A stretch of DNA of 64,000 bases from Nyssa sinensis (GCA_008638375.1 CM018046.1:46783206-46847205); one strand, 5' to 3'; numbered from the stretch's first letter, positions 25,501-36,400 are shown. Program-made: numbers and translations. Notes: a model not told the origin generated them from the letters alone.

Positions 25501-28500
25501 ATGGAGTCTGGTGGGTGGTTATAGGAAGAATCGCAGCTCTTATGGGTTAGGTTGATGGGCCTGCCTGCTCACTTGTGGAGCATGGAGGTGTTGAGGGCAG
25601 TCGGAGATCAATGTGGAGGCTTCCTGCAGATTGATGAAGAGACGGAGAAGCAAAAGCATCTTCAGTGAGCTAGAATTCTAGTTCGGGCTAGTAGGAAGTC
25701 AATTCTGGCAAATCTTCGTCCAAAAGTTGGTCAGTGGAGATACATAATCCCGTTATGGTCTGAATTGGGTCCCCATGCTCTTCCTACCAGCTTGGAGAAA
25801 GGAAAGGCCATGGCGGTTCCTTCAGACGACCAGGGAAGGAGAGGAATGAAAGTTGTGCAATCACAGATGGCGCATGGGAATATTGATAACGTAATAGAGG
25901 AGTGGGATACAGGCTGGCGAAGGGCAGAGAGTCAAATCACGAGGAGGCTTAATTCAAATTTTGAAGTGCAAAGGGGGGCAGGTGGCACGCGTATGGGAAT
26001 GGGCCTTGATCAAGGGATGCAGGTTGGGCCTATAATGGAGCACACGAATAGAGGCCCCGGGAAAAATCTAGAAGGGGGTAGCGGCTCTAGTTGGGGCAAT
26101 AGATGTCCAGAGAAACGACCCAACACTTTTACTGAAGTCCAGAGGGGAGGCCCATCGTCTGAAGCAGTAAACATGTAGTAGTGTGGTTAATGGTCCGAAT
26201 GGAGCGCAGCCCAAAAGATGTGTTAGAAGTCCAAATCAGGGAGCCCAGGACGGAGCGCAATGCTTCGAGGAGTGGCTGTACATGAGGGATTGGTATGAGG
26301 AATTAGGGGAAGTTCTGACTCTTCCTAACTAAGATAAGAGAGGCGGAGGTGAGTGGAGACCAGAAAGAGAAGACGGTCAATGGCAAAGCAGCGCCTGAAG
26401 TGGAAGATACAGATGGGTATCAGGGCTTGAGTTCGAGATCCAACGAACGAAAAGAAGATGGAAGTCAGCAGGAAGGCGACACAGGCTCTGATAGTGAAGA
26501 ATTGGAATTAGGAAGTTGGGATGAGGAATCCACTCGGCCAAAATCGCGAAAGGATTCAGTCGACAGAGTAATGAGGTGCAGCGGTAGCCAGGGAGAAGTG
26601 GATTACGAAGAACGAATCAGTAATTGGGTTGAGCAAGTGGCCTGGGAAGGTCAGATTGTTGTCAGAGATGGCGGAGCTGAAGAACAGCCTTTGATGTGCG
26701 TCCCTTAGCTGTTATTATTCCAGAACCAGAACAGAGGAGGGATTCAGAGGTGTTGAGGTGGATGTCGAGGAAGGTTAGTTAGGTTAGCCGCTACTGTGGG
26801 TTATCTTGTAATGGCTTTGAAGACAAAATGTTACAATTGTTTAGGGATATTGAAGACGTTAATCAGCAGAGTTCAAGCATAAGCAACAGTGAAAGCTCTT
26901 TGGTGGTGGGAAAGGAGTTGTCAGCAAGGAAATTGCAACGGGTGCTAAAGAATCTGTCCAGCACTATTAATTATGAGGTCAGGAAGGGAGTGGAAGAGGG
27001 GACAGTAGGGACTTCTATTCTGGGTTAATGATGAGTGTTAATATCATTGCTTGGAATGTGAGAGGCCTTAACGACCTGGATAAAAGAACAATGGTAAGAA
27101 GTCTTCTTCGTGGCTGGAAGCCAACGGTAGCTTGTTTACAGGAAAAAGTTTATGTCCAGGTTGATTGCAAAAAGTTTATGGCCTGCTAGGGATGTGGACT
27201 GGGTGTGCCTTGATGCTAGAAGGGCGGCTGGAGGGGAGTTCTGGAATGCGAGGGAGGTAACGTGTGTTGAGACTTGAGAGGCAGGTGGGGGTTTTTTCTG
27301 TATTTTGCAAGTTTGAGTTGATTTGAGGAGGGGATTTCATGGGCTTTTGCTGGGGTTTATGGGCCGCAATCCTCTGTGGAGAGAAGGGGGACTGTGGGAG
27401 GAGCTGTAGGGGATGGGGGAGAGGTGGAGAGTGCCTTGGTGCCCTGGGGGGGACTTTAATGAGGTGAGATTTCCTAGTGAGAGATGGGAGGGGGGAGTGT
27501 TGACTAGGGGAATGAGAGAATTTTCAGATTTTATCAACTATGAAGAATGGATGGATTTACCTCTGGCGGGTGGGGCTTGCACTTGGTTCAGGGGTGGGGA
27601 TGATCTGTCTAAATCTAGATTGGATAGATTTTTTATTTCCTCAGCTTGGGATGATTTGTCTAGTGGCATTTCTCAGGTTTGCCTGCCCAAAGTTGTGTCG
27701 GATCACTGTCCTGTGATGTTGAAATGTGGGGGCAGCAATTCAGGGAAAAGGCCCTTTCGCTTCGAAAATGTGGCCGGACCATGGAGAATTTCGAGAGTTA
27801 GTGGATGGGTGGTGGAAGGGACTCCTAGCTTTGTCTTAGCCAAGAAGCTGAAGTTGGAGCTTATTAAATGGAATAGCGAGGTTTTTGGTAATTTGCAGAA
27901 CCAGATTATTGAGAAGTTGGAATCCATGATATAGATATGAAGGTCCAGACAGTTGGAATTTCGGAAGGGGAAAAGTTGAGGAGGGAAGGGTTGACAGGGG
28001 AGTTGGCCTTGCTGTTTAAAGCTGAGGAAGTCTCTTGGAGGCAAAAGTCTAGAGCTTTGTGGTTGAAGGAGGGGGACAAAAACACTAAGTTCTTCCACAA
28101 GGTAGTTAATGCCCATTACCACAGGAACAATATTTCTATGGTCAGGATTAGGGGTCAAGCCTTTAGTGATGCTCATCAGATTCGGGAAGCGATTTCATCC
28201 TTCTATGGGGAGCAGTTTCGAGAGACCTGTGAGTGGAGACCGGGGGTGGATGACATGATTGTGAAATCCTTGGACAGAGAAGCGGCTGCAGTATTGGAAA
28301 AGCCTTTTTTGGAAGAGGAAATTGTGGCTACTTTGGATGCATGTGATGGGGACAAAGCTCCGGGCCCAGATGGTTTCAACATGACTTTCTTCAAGCATTG
28401 TTGGGAGACTGTCAGAGGGGATGTTTTATCTACCTTTGATTTCTTTTTCAGATTTGAGAGTTTTTGAGAAAAGTCTTAATGCCTCCTTCGTGGCATTGAT

Positions 28501-31500
28501 TCCGAAGAGAGAAGGGGTTGTGGACATCAAAGACTTTCGCCTTATAAAGCTTAATTGGAAGTTTTTATAAGCTATTGGCGAAAGTGCTCTCTATCAAGTT
28601 ACGAGGGGTTCTAGGTGATGTTATCTCGAGGAGTCAGAATCGCTTTATTGGGGGTAGACAAATTCTGGATGTAGTTCTAGTTGCCAATGAGTGTATTGAT
28701 GATAGGAAGGAGGTTGCGGGTCACAAGTCTGGGGTCTGTTGTGGAAGCTTGATGTTGAAAAAGCATATGATCACGTCAATTAGAATTTTCTGCTTTCTAC
28801 GCTTATGAAGATAGGGTTTGGGGATAGACGGAGGAAGTGGATTAGGGGCTTGTATTTCTACAGTTTTTATGTCAGTTTTGGTGAATGGGTCTCCGACGGG
28901 CTTTTGCTAGTCTTTGAGAGGGCTAAGACAAGGGGGGTCCTTTATAGCCTTTCTTGTTTGTCATTGTGATGGAGGATTTTAGTGCTATGATGTCCTGGAT
29001 GGTTGAGGGTGGGTTAGTGAAGGGTTTTAGGGTGGCAGGCACTAGGGCGTGGATCTGTTATGATCTCTCACCTTCTCTTTGCAGATGATACTCTCTTATT
29101 CTGTGAAGCAAAAGAGAGGCAGTTGAGGTTCATTAGATGTGTACTCGTGTGTTTCAAAGCAGTGTATGGACTGAAGATTAACTTAAGAAAAAGTGAGATC
29201 ATCTCAGTTGGCAGGGCTGGATGATATGGATCAGTTAGCAAGGATGTTGGGATGTAAGGTAGGGGTTCTTCCCTCCTCCTATCTAGGTTTGCCATTGGGG
29301 CTGGGGCTGGGGCTGGGGCTGGGGCGGGGCCGGGGGCGGGGGCGGGGGCGGGGGCGGGCGGGCGGGGCCTTCATCTAGGATCGACTGCTATCTGGGATCT
29401 TGTTGTGGAAAGATTTCAAAGAAGGTTTGGCTAGGGTGGAAAGGAAAGTATTTGTCTAAGGGGGCAAGGTCACCTTAATAAAAAGTACATTGGCCAGCTT
29501 ACCAACCTACTTTTTGTCCTTGTTCATCATTCCAATTTCAGTGGAGCAGTCAGCTAGAAAAGATCTAGATGGATTTCTTGTGGAACGGGATGGAAGGGGA
29601 GAGGAAAATTCACTTGATTAGTTAGAATAAAAAATACGTTGGCCAACTTACTAACCTACTTTTTGTCCTTGTTCGTCATTCCAGTTTCAATGAAGCGTCG
29701 GCTGGAAAAGATCTAGACTTCAGAGGGATTTCTTGTAGAACAGGATGGAAGGGGAGAGGAAAATTCACTTGATTAGTTAGGACTAAGATCAAGATTCCCA
29801 TCGGGCAAGGGGGTCTAGGAGTGAAGAATTTGAGGCCTTTCAATGAGGCTTTGCTAAGGAAATGGCTTTGGAGGTTTGGGGTAGAGAGGGATATGTTGTG
29901 GAGGGAGGTCGTGGCGGCTAAGTTCGAGTATGATAGGTCAAATTGGTTTCCAAAGGCGGTCGGGATTCCAGGAGGGTGTGGGGTGTGGAAGGCTATTCAA
30001 AGGGGAGTGGAGGATTTTAGAAGAGTGGTGAGATTTGAGGTAGGGAATGGTAGGAGAGTCAAATTTTGGGAGGATTTATGGTGTGGGGAGCAACCTTTGA
30101 AAGAGGTCTTCCAACATTTGTTTTGTCTGGCTCGGGGCTTGTGACTGCCTTGGTGGCTGATTATGTCTCTGAGGGAGGGAGGTGGTGTGGACCCCTTTGT
30201 TTAGGCGCCACTCCTTTGATTGGGATTTGGAGGAGGTGGGAGAATTGTTCAGTTTGGTGCATGGGTTCAGAACTGTAGGGGACAAAGCGGACTGCATGAG
30301 ATGGTCCAAGGAGGCTCAGGGGAGCTTTGCTATTAAGTCCTTCTATAAGGTATTGGTGGGTGACAGAGGAAGGCATTTTCCTGGGAAGATTGTGTGGCAT
30401 ACTAAAGCTCCCTCAAAGGCCACCTTTTTGTTTGGGTGGCTTCTTGGGGAGCTATTTTGACGAGTGATAATCTCAAAAGGAAGGGCTTCCAGTTGGCGAG
30501 TAGATGCCCCTTGTGCAAGAGGAAGGCTGATTCAATGTTATCTGGAACGTGGAACAAGAACGGGAATGAGAATGTAAATCATTACTTGTTATAAAACGTG
30601 GTACGTTAGAGGTAGGCTTCTTCAAATCGTTTTGCTAGAATGAAATAAGTTTATTTAGAATGTGATATACGTTTTGATTGTATTTGTAATAATATTCGTA
30701 TGTAAATATATACCCCCAAAAAAATTTCAACAAATCAAAACCATTATAAAATAAAATTCCAATGATGTGTATAAGTATTTTCTTGTATGTTGTATGATTA
30801 TTTTGAGACTTTTGATACTTTAAATTGGAATGCTAAATCTTGCGTTCCAAATCGCTAATGATCTATATTTTAGATCATGTGATCCCAATTCCATTCAATT
30901 CGCTAGAGGGGAGCGAATTGTGGTAACCATGAGCTGAATCTATGGATCGCTTGTTGATTCATTATCCAGTGGTGGGTGACATGTGGAACTTGATTTTTTC
31001 TATTTTTGGGTTTTCCTGGATGATGTCAGCTCGGTTAATTGATGTTGTCTCTTGTTGTGATAATTCGTGGGCCATGAAGGACATCAAAGGAATCTAGAGA
31101 ACGGTCCCCCATCGTGTGGTGTGGTGCTGGTGGTGCTAAAAGGAACAATCGGGTCTTTGAAGGGTGTGAAAAACACTCTTTTGTTTTGAAGGATGGCTTG
31201 TTGCACCTTTTGTTTTTTGGGCCAATAAGATTCTTCCTTCCTTTGTCGGTTCTTTTGTAGTTTTTTTTTTTTTTTTTTTTTTTTGGGTTTTTAAGCCCTT
31301 AAGTGTACACTCTTTGTAATTCTTTGTATTGTGATGCATGGCCCTTGGGCGTTTTTTATTCAAGTTACATATTACTTATCAAAAAAATATATATTCAATA
31401 AGTTAATAATTTTTAATAATTAATAAATTTAAAGGAACCAACTTGGTTCTATGATGAATAATTAATAATTCTATTACTTAATAATTAATACTTTAAAAAA

Positions 31501-34500
31501 AATTATAATATTTTTTGTTATAAATTATAATATTAATTATTAGAGAAATGCAATAGTTATAAATGTACTTATATATCCCATTTATGACATATCTTGATAA
31601 TTAAATTTATTAGTTTGATGTAATTGAAGTCAAAAGTATAGCAGATAGAAAAAATTATGACAGAAAAAAACACAACTTCATTACTTGAAAAAGAACATTA
31701 TGAATTTTTTTATACCTTAAGTTGAGTAATATATGTAATTTTTATGAAAAATGAAAATGTCATTGAAAAGTTGCACATAAGGTCTTATTTTTATACCGAG
31801 AATCATTTACATGTAAGAAACGCTTATAGGTTAATGAAAGTATGAAAAAACTTAATAATCAATAATTCTAATAATTACTAAATTTTCAATCTCCTATGTC
31901 TATTAATTATAAAATGGTTAATTGTACGTTACATTAGATTGCAAAGACGGGGTAAGGCATTCAAATCGAGGTTGGGGATGGGAAGTCCCTTTAGGCGGGG
32001 TTTTGCTAAGCAGGTCGAGGTTAGAGAAGGGTAACATGTCTCCTACCCACCCTATTGCCATCCTATGCAAATGGGTACAAACAAACATGCATGAAGAATT
32101 CTGTTATGTATTAATAAATTAATGAGAATATTGATTCATATGTACTGATATATCCTATTTATGAACATATTTTGATAATTAAATTTATTGTTTGATGTAA
32201 TTGAAGTCAAAAGTATAGTAAATAGAAAAAATTATGACAGAAAAAAACACAACTTCATTACTTGAAAAAGAACATTATGAGTTTTTTTTATACCTTAAGT
32301 TGAGTATTATATGTAATTTTTATGAAAAATGAAAATGTCATTGAAAAGATGCATATAAAGTCTAATTTTTATACCGAGAATCATTTACATGTAAGAAACA
32401 CTTATTGGTTAATGAAAGTATAAAAAAACTTAATAATTAATAATTCTAATAATTACTAAATTTTCAATCTCCTATGTCTATTAATTATAAGAGGGTTAAT
32501 TGTACGTTACATTAGATTGCAAAGATGGGGTAGGGCATTCAAATCGAGGTTGGGGATGGGAAGTCCCTTTAGGCAGGGGTTTTGCTAAGTAGGTTGAGGT
32601 TAGAGAAGGGTAACATGTCTCCTACCCGTCCTATTGTCATCCTATGCAAATGGGTACAAACAAACATGCATGAAAAATTCTGTTATGTATTAATAAATTA
32701 AGAGAATATTGATTCATCGAATTGGATTGGATTTTTTTTCTTCTTTTTTTTTTTTTTGGGGGGGGGGGGGAGGCTATTATAAAATCAATACAACATTGCC
32801 CATGAATATATGCCATTTGATATACTCTTTCAATATTATTCCAATACTATAAAACTGGTGCAGATGCAAAATATCCTATTGTTTGAAAAGCAATTAAAAG
32901 ACACAAGATGCATATTTCAGCTAATTGAAAGGTCTATAGAAAAATTAGAAAGAGAAAAAAAATCGATGCAGTGAGAAGAAAAGGTCAGATGGTACTCACG
33001 AGTAAGGTTCTCTGTTTCATCATCAAGCTTCTTTGTGTTTAACGAAGTGCTGCTAGAGGCAGCTTTGTTTGTTGCAGCATTAACTAAAAAATATAAAACA
33101 ATAAGGTTGAAATTCAACAACTGGCACAGAATGTAGTCAATATGCTCAACTCACAAGATAGAACTTTCAATAACCAAACAACTACCATACTTTCATGAGC
33201 AATGGCATATGGGAACCAACAGCGTAAGATGGACAACTCACAATGCAATGACATAGCTATGCATAATCAAGTGATCAAAATACTGCACCATCTTTTAGAA
33301 TTAGACGCTAGTGACAACAACTGTCAAACAAAGTAAACTTATCATAAATCCCCCCCCCCCCCCCCGATGGGGAAAAAAAAAAAACCTTGATGAGAAATTC
33401 AAACTTACCCCAAAATAAATTTCCCAAAAAATTAAAGTCTCTTTTGAAAACTTCACCGGTGTACATATGCATGTAAAAATACATATATAGAAACACAACA
33501 AGGATTGAATCTAGTATATTTCACAGGGTAGCAAAGCCAGTGATACCACTTGGCCATAAGGACAAACACTAACTCTGTCACAATATAAATATAATTTGAT
33601 TTCATGCATAAATATTATGTGCTGTTACTGTATTAATTACTTTTCATCAAAAGGATAGACCACAAACATCATAATACTTCTTTAGTTGGTCAATATTCAC
33701 TGGCTTTTTGAATGCACTCTCACTCTCATGCAAGTCCATAAGATGCACAGAGTTCCCATAAAAATGGGTTCGGTAATGTATGACCCAACCCAGTTTGGTT
33801 TGAAGCTTTCCCTAAATGCCCAGCCACATTTTTGTGCAAAAATAGGCAAGGGAAGAGTCTACACTGTCTACCTTTTCGAGAAGTGAAAACAAAACAAGAA
33901 GAGGTTGTCTTGGCTGCCATAGCTACGCAATCCCTACCATTAAGTCATGCAAAATATATCATATATAATATATTATCCATCACAAATTGTTGCTAATGCT
34001 GAATTAATGAATGATAGCTTTATAGAAAGTAGAACCCAAGCTTTATAGAAAGACCAAAAAATTCAGTGAAAATTAATTAATTTGTCAAATAAAAGAATTG
34101 TATGACATCTATACAAATGTTTTAGCATACACATAGAAAACAATAAAACAAATTCAACTAACATCCATCAATCAGAAACACCATAATAGCATTCCGTAAA
34201 ATAATATTTCTCATATAAACTCAAACCAGCAGGGAACATAAAAATCAACTCAAAGAAAACCCTAATAATCATAAAACATAATCATAAAACATAATAAGTC
34301 CCCGTTGTTTCAACGAAAATGGTTTGTATAAAATAAATAAAAAATCCAGACTTAAACTCAAATTTGAGTCAAAAATTCTAAAAAATGCTCTCCAGCAATA
34401 GACTCAAACTCATACCAAATCTGTTTTACTAAAGTTAAACTCAAATTAGTGCAATACTATTCACATACTCAAATCACTGTTTAAAGCAAATTTAAAACAT

Positions 34501-35121
34501 GATGAAAATTATTTTGAGATGCGGTAGGAATTTTTAAAAAAGATTTGAGTAAAAACTAGGCGACTGCGGGAGAGCATCAAATCGAATGAAGCTTTAACTC
34601 TAATTTTTACTCAAATTTGAGTAAAACATTGAGTCATTGTTGGAGATGGCCTTGTAGAAAGACCAAAAAGTTCTGTGAAAATTAATTAATTTGTCAAATA
34701 AAATAATTGTATGACATCTATACAATTGTTTTAACATACACATAGAAAACAATAAAAAAAATTCAACTAACATCCATCAATCAGAAACACCATAATAGCA
34801 TTCCATAAAATAATATTTCTCATATAAACTCAAACCAGCAGAGAACATAAAAATCAACTCAAAGAAAACCCTAATAATCATAAAACACAATAAGTCCCCG
34901 TTGTTTCAACGAAAATGGTTTGTAGAAAATAAATAAAAAATCCAGCGAACAATCGGGAAAAAAGAAGAAGGAAGGCTACATTTCTTGATGGTGTCGATAT
35001 CCGCACCCATTCGACGAGCGGCGTTGACAGCCTTCTCGTCCTTCTTGGCGGCGGCGGTTGGAGCCTTCTTTCGGATCACAACGGGCTCCCAGTCTTGCGT
35101 TAGCGGTCCGATTCCTGCCAT
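19585..35121 (-). CDS. MBF1: Multiprotein bridging factor 1, four exons, intact
   Basis: Exons on the minus strand are 35121-34980, 33083-33000, 19864-19782 and 19704-19585, each with GT-AG borders (for example the GTGAGT donor at 32999-32994). Joined they give 142 codons with no stop, the usual length of plant MBF1a/b. Exon 1 encodes [19 protein letters not shown], the conserved start; exon 2 has [19 protein letters not shown]; exon 3 has [14 protein letters not shown]; exon 4 has [20 protein letters not shown] and ends LRGKK. The N-terminal MBF1 domain is about residues 5-75 and the Cro/C1-type helix-turn-helix about 85-138. MBF1 bridges TBP and DNA-bound activators and acts in the nucleus in stress responses. 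Introns are 1,896, 13,135 and 77 bp; the second is filled with transposons. Intact frames and splice sites argue that the gene is functional. Confidence 0.96.
20270..20470. mobile_element. Fragment of the GTATCGTAC-rich hAT-like family
   Basis: It contains TTGTATCGAAACATATTATAC and ends with CGTACAATACTAACAAC, closely matching the right end of the complete element at 55958-56721. The left part is missing. It abuts the broken 3' side of the L1 fragment that follows. Confidence 0.6.
20471..23280 (-). mobile_element. L1 LINE, 5' portion only (ORF1 and start of ORF2)
   Basis: On the minus strand, from about 23280 downwards, degenerate ORF1 shows [17 protein letters not shown] and, at its C-terminal part (21096-20755), [20 protein letters not shown], a segment shared with the other L1 copies here. 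ORF2 begins at about 20690 with [14 protein letters not shown] and LVCIQETK, the apurinic-type endonuclease start. It stops at about 20470 next to a hAT-like fragment; RT and the 3' end are missing. Loss of the 3' end, not the 5' end, is unusual for an L1 and points to later deletion. The orientation is the same as MBF1. Confidence 0.8.
23499..24370. mobile_element. hAT-like AGGCG-rich element, 872 bp
   Basis: Ends are TAGTGTATAGTAAAAGGCGA and, inverted from the right, CAATGTTGCCAAAGGCGA. The 8-bp flanks CATCCATG (23491-23498) and CATGCATG (24371-24378) match at 7 of 8. Clusters of AAGGCG/CGCCTT near both ends define the family; a relative lies at 50678-51176. The middle is AT-rich and non-coding. 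Confidence 0.7.
24386..24423. mobile_element. Left end of a TIR element split by the 7-kb L1
   Basis: Starts TACATTTGACCCTCTTATA and continues into ATTAATATTCAACAAGTT, where the L1 begins. It matches the terminal repeat (CCCTCTTATAATTAAT) of the complete element at 55352-55901. The other part resumes at 31391. Confidence 0.75.
24755..26708 (+). pseudogene. L1 ORF1 (DUF4283-type RNA-binding protein), broken
   Basis: It opens [20 protein letters not shown], followed by [17 protein letters not shown], the N-terminal part also visible in the L1 at 41-45 kb. [13 protein letters not shown] near 25550 is the typical end of the DUF4283 region, and [11 protein letters not shown] follows. A long hydrophilic Gly/Ser/Glu-rich tail runs to 26708. 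Stops and frameshifts occur near 24932, 25522 and 25667. In plant L1s this protein coats the RNA. Confidence 0.75.
29297..29367 (+). repeat. GGGGCT/GGGGGC hexamer expansion (G-quadruplex-like)
   Basis: About 12 G-rich hexamers lie inside L1 ORF2, just after LPLG of the RT. The frame stays open, giving alternating Gly-Leu then Gly-Arg. Runs of four or more G at regular spacing could form G-quadruplexes. Confidence 0.9.
29477..29780 (+). repeat. Tandem duplication inside L1 ORF2 (149 + 155 bp)
   Basis: The two copies, 29477-29625 and 29626-29780, both run from AATAAAAA(G/A)TAC to CACTTGATTAGTTAG. They repeat the segment encoding TYFLSLF and differ by point changes and a 6-bp indel, so the duplication is not recent. 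Confidence 0.88.
30534..30932. mobile_element. hAT-like MITE inserted in the L1 (399 bp)
   Basis: It splits the zf-RVT-like end of ORF2. The 8-bp flanks GCTGATTC (30526-30533) and GCTGAATC (30933-30940) match at 7 of 8. Ends AATGTTATCTGG and, inverted, TCATGGTTACCA are similar. An inverted relative lies at 52849-53254. Confidence 0.8.
31391..31930. mobile_element. Right part of the TIR element split by the L1
   Basis: It begins with the second copy of the L1 target site and includes GGAACCAACTTGGTTCTATG, which is also in the inverted relative at 55352-55901. It ends with TTAATTATAAAATGGTTAAT, the degenerate terminal repeat. Together with 24386-24423 it makes a complete element. Confidence 0.7.
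31563..32717. repeat. 577-bp tandem duplication in MBF1 intron 2
   Basis: Copies at 31563-32139 and 32140-32717 are nearly identical; for example both have GAAAAAATTATGACAGAAAA and AAATGGGTACAAACAAACATG. Each holds the right part of the TIR element and a GC-richer tail (31938-32090 and 32518-32660) that resembles patches at 38553-38710 and 39440-39540. Confidence 0.9.
32742..32770. repeat. T-run followed by G13
   Basis: T-rich run then 13 G at 32758-32770, about 230 bp downstream (minus-strand sense) of MBF1 exon 2. Confidence 0.9.
33350..33365. repeat. C16 homopolymer
   Basis: Sixteen C in MBF1 intron 1, followed closely by an A12 run. Confidence 0.9.
34046..34945. repeat. ~300-bp direct repeat flanking a MITE in MBF1 intron 1
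   Basis: 34046-34349 and 34655-34945 are closely similar (both with TAGAAAGACC and CCCCGTTGTTTCAACGAAAA). The first copy has an extra 13-14 bp duplicate of CATAAAACATAAT. Between them lies a MITE-like block. The second copy ends 34 bp before the intron donor, so the 5' end of the intron has been partly duplicated. Confidence 0.88.
34387..34652. mobile_element. MITE with CTCTCCAGCAAT ends
   Basis: The left end CTCTCCAGCAATAGACTC and the inverted right end CATCTCCAACAATGACTC match well. The interior is AT-rich, with CTCAAATTTGAG palindromes. No clear target duplication is seen. Confidence 0.6.
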
Positions 35122-35135
35122 TTTCCGGTCTCTCT

Positions 35136-35147
35136 GGTTTAGGGTTC
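35136..35147 (-). promoter_or_regulatory. Telo-box-like motif in the MBF1 leader
   Basis: On the minus strand GAACCCTAAACC contains AACCCTAA about 17-25 nt upstream of the MBF1 start codon. Such boxes are frequent near starts of plant translation- and growth-related genes. The role here is inferred. Confidence 0.4.
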
Positions 35148-35221
35148 TGTGCGTTAAAATAAGGCAAGAGAATGAATTGTTTGCTAAACGATGATACTAA
35201 TACAAAACCCTACCGGCGCTC

Positions 35222-36195
35222 CCAAAATATGCCCACTCTTGGAGAAATTAGGAGCGTAGCTAAAATGATAGCCACTTTTCCAAAAACTACTCCTACTCCA
35301 CCCCCCCCCCCCCCCCCCCCAAAGCTAAATTTAAATTTTTTTAATTAATTTTTTAACTTAAATAATCACAATTTAATTTTATTTAAAGACTATTTTTTCA
35401 ATTGCCATCTTTTAATAGTTAATTCTTTAATAAAACTTTTTTAATGGTCAAAGTTTAGATGGTGTTGGTTAATTAATAAAATAATTTAATTAAAACACTT
35501 AAAAGACAAATATATATATATATATATTTATATATTATTAGCTTTTAATTTTATACTAACCTTTGACTTTTATGATTTTTATATTAAATCTAAAATATTA
35601 TAGGATAATGATTGAATGTTTTAAGTAGATTACACATTTCATGAAGTGAAACAAATATATATATATATATACATATATATAAATGTTGATCAAATTGTTA
35701 TTATTAATACAACATGAGTTGCTTTGTTTAACACCCTTGATGAATTTAATTTATGAATTTTTTTTTCTATTGTTTTCGGTTGGTTATTCAAAAAAAAAAA
35801 AAATTAATTGATTCAATCTAATTATCTTGATATTAAATTATTGTGAATTTTATAAATTCTTTACATAATTTAAAATTTAAAAATTTTCTTTATATTGTTA
35901 ATTACTTAATTAAATCTAATTGAATATGCGAAAAAATAATATAAACTAAATCTCAAGTTTGATGCAAATAGTTTAGGATACATTGAAAAATGGATATTAT
36001 TATTATTTTAAAAAATAAAATTAACATAACATCAAATTAGATTGCAATTAAAAAATAAAAAAACCCATTTGTCCTTGTGAAAAAAAAAAATGAATGTAAA
36101 ACTTTACCTCTATTTAAGAGACTTTTTTCTAATTAATCCTTAAAAATAAAAAAAGCCATTAGTCTTTAAATTTTTTTTTTCCCTTGGATTTTCTA
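35222..36195. other. Region between MBF1 and PCO
   Basis: AT-rich, with C20 at 35301-35320 and AT runs at about 35512-35526 and 35657-35681. Two divergent genes start from either side, so their promoters should lie at its edges. I cannot pick out core promoters with confidence. Confidence 0.5.
35301..35320. repeat. C20 homopolymer
   Basis: Twenty C, 180 bp upstream of the MBF1 start codon and so possibly within its promoter. Confidence 0.9.
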
Positions 36196-36400
36196 AAACA
36201 AGCTGGTTTTGTTTGGATAGTGATTCAGATATAATTTTTTAAAAAATATTTTTAAAAATTTTATAATTAATTTTTTAAAAATTATAAAAATATATTTAAA
36301 TATGATAATCTAAATTTTAAAAAATTTTAAAAAAATTAAAATAAATAGTTTGATAAATGTATTTCGTATTTTAAAATTAAAAATATATTTTTAATCTATT
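36196..36400. mobile_element. AT-rich MITE (GTTTGG...CCAAAC family), copy 2
   Basis: It starts TTTTGTTTGGATAGTGATTC and closely follows the copy at 10795-10998 (shared TTTTTAAAAATTTTATAATT and ATATGATAATCTAAATTTT). The right terminus is degraded. It sits in the shared MBF1-PCO intergenic region. Confidence 0.6.

Larger units (their letters stand above)
27031..31090 (+). pseudogene. L1 ORF2 (endonuclease-reverse transcriptase), broken
   Basis: The endonuclease part has [15 protein letters not shown] near 27045, GGDFNEVRF near 27440, and SDHCPV near 27700. RT has [10 protein letters not shown] near 28350, a degenerate fingers/palm region, and the catalytic FADD at 29078-29089. The C-terminal section includes [19 protein letters not shown] (29821 on) and a zf-RVT-like end with [10 protein letters not shown], split by a hAT-like insertion and resuming at [16 protein letters not shown]. 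Many frameshifts (for example at about 27934, 28466 and 28900) and an internal duplication make it inactive. Confidence 0.85.
24424..31390 (+). mobile_element. Near full-length L1 LINE with 14-bp target-site duplication
   Basis: The 14-bp flanks ATATTCAACAAGTT (24410-24423) and ATATTCAATAAGTT (31391-31404) differ at one base. The element ends with TTACTTATCAAAAAAATAT, a typical plant L1 tail with a short A-run. It holds a leader, ORF1, ORF2 (endonuclease, RT, zf-RVT-like end) and a 3' UTR, about 6.97 kb including a 399-bp hAT-like insertion. Both ORFs are broken. It is antisense to MBF1 and lies in its second intron. Confidence 0.9.
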
